Positions 52,041-58,292 of a DNA stretch of 58,292 nt are shown in pieces. Below the pieces are notes generated by a model, which worked only from the letters and a program-made list of their open reading frames with translations, did not search any database and was not told where the DNA came from. The first letter of the stretch is position 1, and each line of letters opens with the position of its first letter. Position numbers and translations under genes: made by a program. Origin of the DNA: DASXVX01 sp036504075 (GTDB lineage Bacteria; Bacillota; Sulfobacillia; Symbiobacteriales; Symbiobacteriaceae); NCBI GenBank assembly GCA_036504075.1, contig DASXVX010000080.1, positions 1-58,292 on the forward strand, in the 5' to 3' direction.

Positions 52041-52434
52041 GGCGGGCGGCGTGCCTCCCGCCCAACAGGTATGCCCATCGCAGGGTAAGAAGTGCGCTCA
52101 CAGCCGCCGTGCCCGATATGATCCAGCAAAAACTCCTGCGGAGTCATGCCGGACTTGGTCTGGAGGGTTTTCTAATGCCCAAGAAGGGCCAAACACAAGC
52201 GGGGGCAGGTTAAACCTGTCCCCCTTTCTCATGTACTCGTCGAATAGTGTCGAACGGTTCGTGGTGAGCAGAGGAAGGAAGCAATCCATATGTCCAGAAA
52301 TTACCATTTACCCTGTTGCGGGGAGGCTGAATCCGTGACGGGATCAGGGGGTAGCGTTCTTCGAATGCCACTTCCATATCTGGAAGCAGAAGGGTTGATG
52401 CGGAGTGAAGCTGATAGAACGGAGACATGATGTC
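52041..52434. other. Intergenic region with a terminator
   Basis: No gene recognised. A stem-loop GGGGGCAGGTT with AACCTGTCCCCC followed by TTTCT lies at 52200-52227. The remainder up to the lipoprotein gene probably holds its promoter. Confidence 0.5.
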
Positions 52435-53409
52435 ATGAAGAGCATGTTGGCAGTGATACTGATCGGTACTGTTGTCGCTGGCTGCAGTTCTGCACCTCTG
52501 ACGGGCAAGAACCAAACCGGGATAACTGTGCAGTCCGCGAAGCCGTCCGTGCGTTACCAGTTCGAGCATCCTGACTTTCGGGCCTTCTCCGTCCGACGGG
52601 ATAGTGGTGGGAGCCCTACATATCACCTTCTCCTCACCAAAGAGCGTGTCTGGGTGGTCCGCGATTGGAACAGCTATACCCAGGACGTGGATTTCGGCGC
52701 CTTCTTCCTGGATGGGACTACTCAGGTTCCCTTTCGTTCACTAAAAGAAGTTCTCCCTGACATCGGAGACGGGCCTTCCTTCGTGGAGTGGCTCACGATT
52801 GGGGAGCGGCTCTACGTCCAGGTGACTACTGTCGGTGTCGTGTTGACGAGTCTTACACACCACAGACTCCTGCAAATCTACCCTGAGCGCCGCGAATTCG
52901 ATTCATCCTCGGTGGCAGGGCTGACGGGGATGGTCGCCGGCGACGGCAGAGTGTATGCAACCAGCCAGAACCATAACGAACTCTATGTACTCGATGAAAA
53001 TTTCAAGGTCACCGACCATTTCCCAGTCAAAGGGGGCATCTTCTCGCGTATCCTCCCCATCGGCAGTGACCAACTTCTGATCGGCAACGCCCCATTTGAC
53101 TTGCAGACGAAGGACTTCTATTGGGACGCTGCCGGCGCCACTAGGAAGACGTTGCCCGGATGGGGAGCCATCGGTACCACCGATCCGTCAGGTGTCCTTT
53201 GGTTCGCAACGAGCGGCACCGGCACGAAACTTCAGCTCCTGGCGGAGACTCGTGATGGTCAAGTGCTGGCTAACCAGGTTGTGGCACCGCATGAGTTGGC
53301 GCACGACGTTTTCGCCATCGAGGCTACAAGGGACGCTCTGGTTGTAACAACTATTGGGATGTACCAGGGGCAGGAGCACCTGCTTCTCTACACCTTCAAG
53401 CGGAAATAG
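52435..53409 (+). CDS. Predicted lipoprotein, probably a beta-propeller
   Basis: 324 residues from the ATG at 52435 with GGAG ten bases upstream. A short lipoprotein signal (SMLAVILIGTVVAGC) with Cys at the cleavage point means it is anchored to the outer face of the membrane. The mature protein has repeated beta-strand blocks such as TYHLLLTKERVWVVRDW, ERLYVQVTTVGVVLTSL and GDGRVYATSQNHNELYVLDE, like a six- or seven-bladed propeller. The end is VTTIGMYQGQEHLLLYTF. No enzyme motif is visible. Confidence 0.75.
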   Translation: MKSMLAVILIGTVVAGCSSAPLTGKNQTGITVQSAKPSVRYQFEHPDFRAFSVRRDSGGSPTYHLLLTKERVWVVRDWNSYTQDVDFGAFFLDGTTQVPFRSLKEVLPDIGDGPSFVEWLTIGERLYVQVTTVGVVLTSLTHHRLLQIYPERREFDSSSVAGLTGMVAGDGRVYATSQNHNELYVLDENFKVTDHFPVKGGIFSRILPIGSDQLLIGNAPFDLQTKDFYWDAAGATRKTLPGWGAIGTTDPSGVLWFATSGTGTKLQLLAETRDGQVLANQVVAPHELAHDVFAIEATRDALVVTTIGMYQGQEHLLLYTFKRK

Positions 53410-53446
53410 AGAACCAACGGGAGGATGGAATTTGAGACCAAGCAGG

Positions 53447-53482
53447 AACGCCCCGTCTGAAGCTGATGCCAGACGGGGCGTT
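53447..53482. terminator. Perfect 13-bp stem-loop after the lipoprotein
   Basis: AACGCCCCGTCTG pairs exactly with CAGACGGGGCGTT. Confidence 0.8.
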
Positions 53483-53526
53483 GTGCTGATGCCAACCAGA
53501 TTACGGCTCTGGTTCTCCAGGAACGG

Positions 53527-53560
53527 TAAAGGCCGCCCAGGCATAACCCTGAGCGGCCTC
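53527..53560 (-). terminator. Terminator of the second TPR-peptide unit
   Basis: Read on the minus strand, AGGCCGC, CAGG pair with CCTG, GCGGCCT and are followed by TTA. It lies 32 bases after the peptide stop codon. Confidence 0.7.
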
Positions 53561-53591
53561 GGGTGGCTTGCGTTTCCCGCCGTACGGCAGT

Positions 53592-53717
53592 CTAGTACGC
53601 GGCGCCGTGCTGGCTCATCGTAGTCGTAATCGGCGGGAACCATCCTGCTGCTGCCGGACCGGCCAGTGTCATCGCTATCGCCAGCACCGCTATCAGAATC
53701 AAGAGAGCTCGACGCAT
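53592..53717 (-). CDS. Small exported peptide, candidate Phr-like signal (copy 2)
   Basis: A 41-codon gene whose ATG overlaps the TGA of the TPR gene (TGATG), with AAAAGGGGGG upstream. The product has a basic start (MRRA), a hydrophobic core (LLILIAVLAIAMTLAG) and a signal-peptidase site after PAAA, leaving GWFPPITTTMSQHGAAY, 17 residues. The arrangement repeats that of 7446-7577: TPR gene, then peptide gene, then terminator. The mature tails share the ITxxMS/ITME pattern only weakly, as expected for signals with different specificities. Export and signalling are inferred. Confidence 0.75.
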   Translation of the reverse strand: MRRALLILIAVLAIAMTLAGPAAAGWFPPITTTMSQHGAAY

Positions 53718-54598
53718 CAGCTGGCCCCCCTTTTCTCTGCAATTGCCTGCCGGAGTTCCTTCAGGCGGTCAAGCACCAGGCCGAACCTCAGGTCGGAGGC
53801 GTAACGCTCACTACGTTCGATCCGCTCCTGGGCCTGGTCATCCTTCCCCAATCCGTGGTAGACGAGGGCATCGACATACCACAGGTAAGCTTTGGACAGA
53901 GGCGGGCACTCTGGATCGGCCAACGTTTCATCAACGATCGCCCACGCCCGCTTCGGGTATCCTTTAGCGACGGCGAGGTGGGCCTGCGTTGAGGCGTACA
54001 TGTGTCGGTCCTCCGGCGCCAGCAGATCCTTGGCCTGGTTCAGCGAGCGCTCCGCACTTTTGATCTTGCCGGTCACCAGGCAGGACTGGGCGTAGTTGTT
54101 GAGCGCCCAGCCTTTCATCCGGCCCGCCAGGTACCTGGTGGCCCGTCGAAAGGCGCTTACTGCTTTGGCGTGCTGATCCAAGGCGACCCAACTCATGGCA
54201 ACGTTGTAATGCACGAACCCCTGCCAGTCAGTACGGTCCTTCAGTTCTTGGTACTTGGCCAAGAGACTCCAGAACTTCCGGGCTGCCTTCTGAACGTCTT
54301 TGCCCCAAAGTATGGCGGTCTGTTCGACGTACACCCGGGCCAGCAGTCTCGGATCGGCTTGCGCTAGCTTGGCCGCTTCGCTGAGCAGCGACACGGCTTG
54401 GTCGGTACTGCGGCCGTTGGTCAGGCTTTCCTGGAAAATCCAAGAAGCCCACTGGCGCATCCAGTCGGCTTTCTCGCATCCTGGAAGGTCCTTGTCTAGC
54501 AGCACTTGCTCGCAAAGCGAGTCAATCTGGCGCCACTCGCGCTTCTGGGCCAGCTTGTTGCACTGCTCCATCAGGGAGGTCCGCTCCGAAGCGTTCAT
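53717..54598 (-). CDS. TPR-repeat protein, candidate peptide-receptor regulator (copy 2)
   Basis: 293 residues with ATG start and GAGGTG upstream. All-helical TPR-like repeats (for example FVHYNVAMSWVALDQHAKAV, WALNNYAQSCLVTGKIKSAE and AYLWYVDALVYHGLGKDDQA). No helix-turn-helix, enzyme motif or export signal. Its length and helix pattern match the protein at 6466-7362, including 'HYN...SW' and 'NN/NLxxxL..G...AE'. Immediately downstream, overlapping by one base, is the small exported peptide gene. Upstream on the same strand is an XRE repressor, separated by a terminator. It could respond to the re-imported peptide and act on the repressor, as RapI does on ImmR. Confidence 0.8.
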   Translation of the reverse strand: MNASERTSLMEQCNKLAQKREWRQIDSLCEQVLLDKDLPGCEKADWMRQWASWIFQESLTNGRSTDQAVSLLSEAAKLAQADPRLLARVYVEQTAILWGKDVQKAARKFWSLLAKYQELKDRTDWQGFVHYNVAMSWVALDQHAKAVSAFRRATRYLAGRMKGWALNNYAQSCLVTGKIKSAERSLNQAKDLLAPEDRHMYASTQAHLAVAKGYPKRAWAIVDETLADPECPPLSKAYLWYVDALVYHGLGKDDQAQERIERSERYASDLRFGLVLDRLKELRQAIAEKRGAS

Positions 54599-54692
54599 GC
54601 ACCAACACCTCGTTAGCGGTTTTCGACTATTTGGGATTAATTCCCTTCTATATAGGGTGAACGTGCCGCAAATTATCCGGTGGGTGAAAACG

Positions 54693-54727
54693 AAGATCGG
54701 GAGGGCCTACCCCTCCCGATCTTTTTT
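54693..54727. terminator. Strong bidirectional terminator
   Basis: AAGATCGGGAGGG pairs exactly with CCCTCCCGATCTT across five bases, followed by TTTT on the plus side. It overlaps the 3' end of the XRE gene and separates it from the TPR gene. Confidence 0.85.
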
Positions 54728-55060
54728 CTCCTGGTTGAGTGACTTCAAGGATCTCACCAGGTGCAGCGCCTGGATCACCTGCTCCGGCGTGAACCCGAGA
54801 CTCTTGGCCTGGGCAACGCATTCTCGCCATTCGGCCGTGATGATGTTCGCCGGCGAAGGCTGGTCGGTTCGTCCCACCAGCTCATCCAGCGTGATACCGA
54901 AGAAATCCGCGATTCGGTTCATAAGCGCAAACTCCGGCTCCCGATCCCCAAGCTCGTAATTTCCGAGCCGGGACCGGATGATACCCAGGCGTTCAGCCAG
55001 TTCTTCCTGAGAGAGGCCGGCTGCTTTTCGTAATTCAATGAGCCGTGTCCACTTCGGCAC
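54707..55060 (-). CDS. XRE-family repressor
   Basis: 117 residues from a GTG at 55060 with GGGAGGCGAGG upstream. The N-terminal helix-turn-helix (LIELRKAAGLSQEELAERLG, then IIRSRLGNYELGDREP and IADFFGITLDELVGR) is a Cro/CI-type domain. A short C-terminal part (PEQVIQALHLVRSLKSL) may dimerise. Upstream, the 270-base control region holds at least four copies of a TCACA-AAA-TGTGA-type palindrome, so it very likely represses itself and the divergent genes. It resembles ImmR-type repressors of integrative elements. No ImmA-type metalloprotease gene is seen in the window. Confidence 0.85.
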   Translation of the reverse strand: MPKWTRLIELRKAAGLSQEELAERLGIIRSRLGNYELGDREPEFALMNRIADFFGITLDELVGRTDQPSPANIITAEWRECVAQAKSLGFTPEQVIQALHLVRSLKSLNQEKKDREG

Positions 55061-55095
55061 AACCTCGCCTCCCGCAGGCTCTGTAGGATTAGTTT

Positions 55096-55281
55096 ATCAC
55101 GAAACAAATCACCTTGCCAGGAGTCGTCACAAAATGTGACGAGGGCTATTGACTATCACGAAACGTGTTGCTATAATCCGGGTTGTAACACATTTTGTGA
55201 CACAATACCCACAATCTCATCACCCCGATTCGCCCCAGTCACTGGGGGTTCATTTATCCCTCACCAGTCACAAAATGTGTC
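55096..55281. promoter_or_regulatory. Cluster of palindromic operators
   Basis: Sites at 55126-55140 (GTCACAAAATGTGAC), 55155-55169 (CACG-AAA-CGTG), 55187-55201 (AACACATTTTGTGAC) and 55267-55281 (GTCACAAAATGTGTC) share 5-6-bp arms around three A or T. A half-site (TCACGAAACAAATC) lies near 55097. They surround the promoter at 55149-55177 and the start region of the XRE gene, which fits cooperative repression by the XRE protein in both directions. Confidence 0.8.
55149..55177 (+). promoter_or_regulatory. Consensus sigma-A promoter under an operator
   Basis: TTGACT and TATAAT are separated by exactly 17 bases. An operator lies between the two elements and another lies just past the expected start, so the promoter should be tightly repressible. 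It faces the AbrB-like gene and those after it. Confidence 0.85.
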
Positions 55282-55330
55282 ATGCTCGCTGCGAGCTTTG
55301 CCAGCCCAACGACGAAAGGGGGGATAGGGA

Positions 55331-55642
55331 ATGGGAGTTAGATCAACCGGATTCGTACGCAACCTGGACCCTGCGGGGAGGATCGTGCTTCCGGTTGAGT
55401 GGCGACGCACCTTTGATGTCCAGCCCGGTGCTCCATTGGAGATGATCCCGGGCAGCGATGGCTCGTTGATTCTCAAGCAGTATGTTCCGAGCCATGCCTG
55501 CACTTTCTGTGGCCAGACAGACAACCTTCAGCATTACCTCGGCCGTCCGGTGTGCCGCTCCTGCGTCTGCCAAATTGGGGCGGGCGCTTGTACCCCGCCG
55601 GGTGGCCAGAGGGATAACAGCGGAACGATTCTGGATGGGTGA
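55331..55642 (+). CDS. AbrB/SpoVT-domain regulator with zinc-ribbon tail
   Basis: 103 residues with AAAGGGGGG upstream. The swapped-hairpin AbrB domain is GFVRNLDPAGRIVLPVEWRR, then TFDVQPGAPLEMI and DGSLILKQYVP. It is followed by a four-cysteine ribbon (CTFCGQTDNL, then RPVCRSCVCQ), a common tail in AbrB-like proteins of Firmicutes. It is the first gene after the repressed promoter and may control later genes of the element. Confidence 0.85.
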   Translation: MGVRSTGFVRNLDPAGRIVLPVEWRRTFDVQPGAPLEMIPGSDGSLILKQYVPSHACTFCGQTDNLQHYLGRPVCRSCVCQIGAGACTPPGGQRDNSGTILDG

Positions 55643-55824
55643 GAGAGCCCTGTGGTAGCCTTAACCGCCCCCGGCCCCCCTGGAGGGGTTTACGGGGGGG
55701 CGGGGACGGTCTCCCGGGGTCACGGGGCAGAGGCTCACCGGTCCAGGATGGAGCCCCTGCTTATGCTCGGGGCGCCCGGCATTTTGAAAGCATCACGAAG
55801 GGGACGTGAAAGGAAGGGTGAGCC

Positions 55825-55995
55825 GTGCGCAAGGTCGAGATCCAGGCGACGTTTGCCTTTCAACCCAGCGACATGGCCGGTAACTGGTTGGCGAAGGTGC
55901 TCCGGGAAGCCCGCCGGTCCGGCGTATCGATCAAGCTCAGCACCTGTTCCGGCGGCCAGGACCTGGCGCCCTGCTCCCGGAGGAAACGGCCATGA
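55825..55995 (+). CDS. Small basic protein
   Basis: 56 residues from a GTG at 55825 with GGAAGGGTGA upstream. The product starts VRKVEIQATFAFQPSDMAGN and contains LAKVLREARRSGVSIKL, an amphipathic basic stretch, ending in RRKRP. It overlaps the next small gene by four bases (ATGA), which supports translation. Not recognised; typical of small genes of mobile elements. Confidence 0.55.
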   Translation: MRKVEIQATFAFQPSDMAGNWLAKVLREARRSGVSIKLSTCSGGQDLAPCSRRKRP

Positions 55996-56162
55996 TGCTG
56001 TGGATGGTGTTCCTGGGTGCCGCAGTGGTCGTGACCATCATCTACGGGGTCGAGGTGCTCGTGCATGAAGGGGAGGTCTGCCGGCGGGCGGCCCGGATCG
56101 CCGGCGTAGCGGGGGTGTGCGCCTACCTGCTCCTGCACTTTCGCCTGTTCTGGATCGGTTGA
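55992..56162 (+). CDS. Small membrane protein
   Basis: 56 residues starting MMLWMVFLGAAVVVTIIYGV, with a second hydrophobic stretch (IAGVAGVCAYLLLHFRLFW). Probably two membrane helices. Its start overlaps the previous gene's stop. Not recognised. Confidence 0.55.
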   Translation: MMLWMVFLGAAVVVTIIYGVEVLVHEGEVCRRAARIAGVAGVCAYLLLHFRLFWIG

Positions 56163-56290
56163 GCGCAGCGGGCTCTAAGGGCGAAGCTGGTTTGTATGAC
56201 ATGGTATGACCATGCATGACATCGAATCTGTAGCCCGCACCAGGCAAGGGTTTGCGACGAAGAAAGGAGCGATTCGGCATTTCTGGATCG

Positions 56291-56575
56291 ATGGAGATTC
56301 CGATTACGAAGGTCCAGTTGGCACCGTTGGCGGGGGGCGGACGGGTCAAAGCTGTTGGCAGCGTGACCCTGGGGGACGCGTTCGTGGTCCATGGGATTCG
56401 GGTCGTTGATTCCGACAAGGGCCTGTTCGTCTCGATGCCGCAGCGCAAGGACGGCGACAAGTACGTGGACGTGGCCCATCCGGTCACGGCCGACCTGCGG
56501 ACCCGGCTCCGTTCCGCAGTGCTCGAAGTCTACCAGGAACTGCAGGGAGGGGCGCCGGATGTCCTGGACGCCTAG
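56291..56575 (+). CDS. spoVG: SpoVG-family protein
   Basis: 94 residues from the ATG at 56291. MEIPITKVQLAPLAGGGRVK, then AVGSVTLGDAFVVHGIRVVD and GLFVSMPQRKDGDKYVDVAH are the conserved SpoVG core (VTLDDxFVVxxIRV, GLFVxMPSRK). SpoVG is a nucleic-acid-binding regulator linked to sporulation and capsule genes. A clear Shine-Dalgarno is absent close to the ATG (GAAAGGAG lies about 20 bases upstream). It overlaps the ParM-like gene by 17 bases, so a spoVG copy has been captured by a segregation operon. It may be an accessory copy rather than the chromosomal gene. Confidence 0.88.
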   Translation: MEIPITKVQLAPLAGGGRVKAVGSVTLGDAFVVHGIRVVDSDKGLFVSMPQRKDGDKYVDVAHPVTADLRTRLRSAVLEVYQELQGGAPDVLDA

Positions 56576-57578
56576 CCGGTCCGAGATTGCCTATGTGGAC
56601 CGGGGTTACGGCTGGCTCAAGGCCGGCTGCCAGGGGCGGACGCTGGTCACCCAGAGCCTGATCGTGCCTGGGAGCACGCTGCCGGGTCTGGCGACTGAGG
56701 AAATCACCATGACCTACCGGGGCATCACCTACCTGATGGGCAGCACAGCGGCCCGGCAGAGCGGGCTGTCGAATCAGGCCGACCTGGCCGATGATGCCCC
56801 GGTCAATCCGGAGAGCCGGCTGCTATATCTGGCGGCCCTGGCCTACCTGGCCGGGACCACCGGGATCGTCAGCTTCAAGGTGGTGGCCGGGTTGCCGGTG
56901 GACACCTGGGAACAGCAGAAAGACGCCCTGAAGGCGCTGCTGCTGAGCATCCGGGAGGAACTCGTTCAACTTCGGGTAGGGGAGCAGGAGCTCCAGGTGA
57001 TGGTCACAGTGGAAGACGCCATGGTGATGCCGCAGCCGCTGGGCTCGGCGCTGGATTTCCTCCTGGATCGGCGGGGCAGCCTGGAGCATCAACATGAGTT
57101 CCCGGTGGAGATCGGCGGCAGCCGGACCTGGCCGGCCGGGACGGTGGCGACCTGGCGGTGGTGCGTGGTGGACATCGGGTTCAACACCCTGAACACCTAC
57201 GCCCTGGACAACATGGAACCCATCCGCCGGTACACCACATCGCCCAGGCTGGGCATGGCCTACGCCTACCAGCTCATCGGCAAGGCCGCCGGCGGCCGGG
57301 GGGCGCTGGAGGTGCAGGAACTGATGCAGCGGGGGAGCGTTCGGGGCTGCGGCCCGGCGCTGGCCGAACTGGCCCGGCAGATCACCCGGGTGATCCGCTC
57401 CTGGAACAGCTCGCACTTCGCTTTCTACCTGATCACCGGAGGCGGGGCGGCCCCGCTGTTCGAGCACATTCTGCCCGGTGAGCCGGCCAAAGTGCTGGCC
57501 CGGAACGCCCAGGAGGCGAACGGCCGGGGCTATCTGAAGGCGGGGATGCAGCGGTGGGCCAGCGACGGAAACGCCTGA
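56559..57578 (+). CDS. ParM/Alp-like actin-type segregation ATPase
   Basis: 339 residues from the ATG at 56559 with GGGAGGGG upstream, inside the end of spoVG. The actin-fold signatures are visible: phosphate 1-like AYVDRGYGWLKAGCQGRTLV, phosphate 2-like WCVVDIGFNTLNTYAL and the adenosine loop FYLITGGGAAPLFEHIL. The end (ANGRGYLKAGM) is typical of ParM-like proteins of Firmicute plasmids and integrative elements. It would polymerise to push plasmid copies apart, with the small protein encoded next. Confidence 0.85.
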   Translation: MSWTPSRSEIAYVDRGYGWLKAGCQGRTLVTQSLIVPGSTLPGLATEEITMTYRGITYLMGSTAARQSGLSNQADLADDAPVNPESRLLYLAALAYLAGTTGIVSFKVVAGLPVDTWEQQKDALKALLLSIREELVQLRVGEQELQVMVTVEDAMVMPQPLGSALDFLLDRRGSLEHQHEFPVEIGGSRTWPAGTVATWRWCVVDIGFNTLNTYALDNMEPIRRYTTSPRLGMAYAYQLIGKAAGGRGALEVQELMQRGSVRGCGPALAELARQITRVIRSWNSSHFAFYLITGGGAAPLFEHILPGEPAKVLARNAQEANGRGYLKAGMQRWASDGNA

Positions 57579-57838
57579 TCATCCAGGCGGACATCACCAG
57601 CGAATCGGACCCGGAGTTCCTGCGGTGGGTCAAGGCGCTCCGGCGGCGCCGGCGCCTGGCCGAGGAGGTTCGTGAGGGGCTTCGTCTCCGGTATGCCCAG
57701 GCGACCGGCCGGGCGGTGGCGGCTGCTCCCGAGTCGGAGGCCGGGGAGGTGGACGTGGGGCCGGTGGTGATCCGGCCGGCGGCCCAGGATGAAGCCAGCA
57801 CGGCCGATCGGCTCAAGAACCTGGTTCAACGTTTCTGA
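57554..57838 (+). CDS. Small ParR-like partner of the ParM protein
   Basis: 94 residues from a GTG at 57554, overlapping the ParM-like gene by 25 bases. It is basic at the N-terminus (MGQRRKRLIIQADI) and has an Arg-rich helix (WVKALRRRRRLAEEVREGLR), with an acidic middle and a C-terminal helix (TADRLKNLVQRF). This fits ParR, which binds the centromere and caps the filament. The centromere has not been identified; it could lie upstream of spoVG or after this gene. Confidence 0.6.
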   Translation: MGQRRKRLIIQADITSESDPEFLRWVKALRRRRRLAEEVREGLRLRYAQATGRAVAAAPESEAGEVDVGPVVIRPAAQDEASTADRLKNLVQRF

Positions 57839-57844
57839 CGGGGG

Positions 57845-57937
57845 GTGAGCGATCTGCAACCGAAGCCGGCGCCCAGGCGTCCATTCGGATTCTGGGTTCT
57901 GCTGTACCGGGTTCTCTGGGGACGCTGGCCCTTCTAG
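57845..57937 (+). CDS. Very short membrane peptide candidate
   Basis: A 30-codon frame with GTG start, six bases after the ParR-like stop. It encodes RRPFGFWVLLYRVLWGRWPF near its end, a single Trp-rich hydrophobic segment. The ribosome binding site is only GACGGGG. Possibly a real small membrane peptide; confidence is low. Confidence 0.3.
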   Translation: MSDLQPKPAPRRPFGFWVLLYRVLWGRWPF

Positions 57938-58292
57938 TGAGGCGGCCGGGGAGGAGACCCGAGCCGGCAGCCCAGAGACACCGACGTCCTCCCTCGTTCG
58001 TCGCTGCGGAGGCTTCGCCTGTCCTCGCTCCTTTCTCCGGTCGGGGGACCTGGTCACCGCGTCGGTGCCCAGACCCTCCCGTCCACGCCGCCACGGTCCT
58101 TCTCGCTTCGCTCGCCGGCCCTTAGGACGGCGGGCAGGATAATAACGGCCCTACGGCCGTTGTGGCGCCTTGCGGCTGTAGGGCGGACCTTGCCACCCAC
58201 TCGAGACGGGCGGCCACCCGATAGCCGGAAGCACATGCCCGAGTAGGCTGGACGCTGCCACCTGGTTCGAAACGCCATCAAAACGGAGGTGA
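57938..58292. other. Non-coding GC-rich region with inverted repeats; next gene begins outside
   Basis: No gene recognised. It contains AACGGCC/GGCCGTT around CCTACGGCCG near 58144-58162, and a second related fold (GCGCCTTGCGGC, TGTAGGGCGG) just after. Such clustered inverted repeats could be a transfer or replication origin or a centromere. The last bases, ACGGAGGTGA, are a good ribosome binding site for a gene that starts just beyond the window. Confidence 0.45.

Noticed and set aside
53188..53742. A 184-codon minus-strand frame overlapping the peptide gene
   Set aside because: It overlaps the peptide gene in another frame, crosses two terminators, and has no protein-like composition; the 41-codon frame has a strong ribosome binding site and a signal peptide.
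1..58292. tRNA, rRNA and known riboswitches
   Set aside because: No tRNA cloverleaf ends, rRNA signature words or recognisable riboswitch cores were noticed by reading; a covariance-model search would be needed to exclude them fully.

Overview
The window comes from a GC-rich, endospore-forming Firmicute, most like Symbiobacterium and relatives. Starts are preceded by strong GGAGG-type ribosome binding sites, GTG and TTG starts are common, and recognisable Firmicute spore genes (cotSA, cotE-like, yheC/D-like, spoVG-like) sit in otherwise actinobacteria-like GC-rich sequence. No rRNA, tRNA or CRISPR array was recognised.

Layout. 1-6.1 kb: a lower-GC, probably acquired block, all on the minus strand: a MalT-like LuxR regulator whose start lies in the stump of an alcohol dehydrogenase gene, an intact paralogue of that dehydrogenase, an NAD(P)-binding protein, and remnants of other genes. 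6.4-9.5 kb: a TPR protein followed by a 43-residue secreted peptide, then a secreted protein with a possible nuclease signature and two small followers. 10-15 kb: a duplicated acetyltransferase fragment, a VanY-type lipoprotein, GNAT and APH enzymes, a haloperoxidase/PAP2-like protein and a subtilase. 15-31 kb: two minus-strand glycosylation operons (manC, gmd, at least five glycosyltransferases, two methyltransferases) interleaved with Cys- or Pro-rich and beta-rich proteins that look like surface proteins, and a 31.6-33.3 kb FG-GAP protein. 34.3-35.7 kb: an IS4-type element with a frameshifted transposase. 35.8-41.3 kb: a giant STAND-BTAD regulator and a chemotaxis-type receptor. 41.4-44.3 kb: a sigma-54 activator with ACT domain, followed by a methionine gamma-lyase-like gene with a clear -24/-12 promoter and an upstream palindrome. 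44.4-50.2 kb: ugd divergent from a spore-coat sugar operon (nucleotidyltransferase, cotSA, epimerase, broken yheC/D and broken cotE). 50.3-53.5 kb: a serine-protease-family gene broken by one amber codon, a transposase remnant and a lipoprotein. 53.5-58.3 kb: a second TPR/secreted-peptide pair, an XRE repressor, an operator-rich control region, an AbrB/SpoVT-like protein, two tiny genes, spoVG and a ParM/ParR-like segregation pair, which together look like the control and maintenance end of an integrative or plasmid-like element.

How the genes may work together. The sugar-nucleotide enzymes and glycosyltransferases probably decorate spore-surface or cell-surface proteins encoded among them. 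The most interesting unit is the repeated TPR protein plus short exported peptide. Both copies have the same order, similar sizes and a terminator after the peptide, resembling Rap-Phr peptide signalling. One copy lies next to an XRE repressor with at least four palindromic operators, reminiscent of RapI-PhrI/ImmR control of ICEBs1. All functional links are inference from sequence and gene order.
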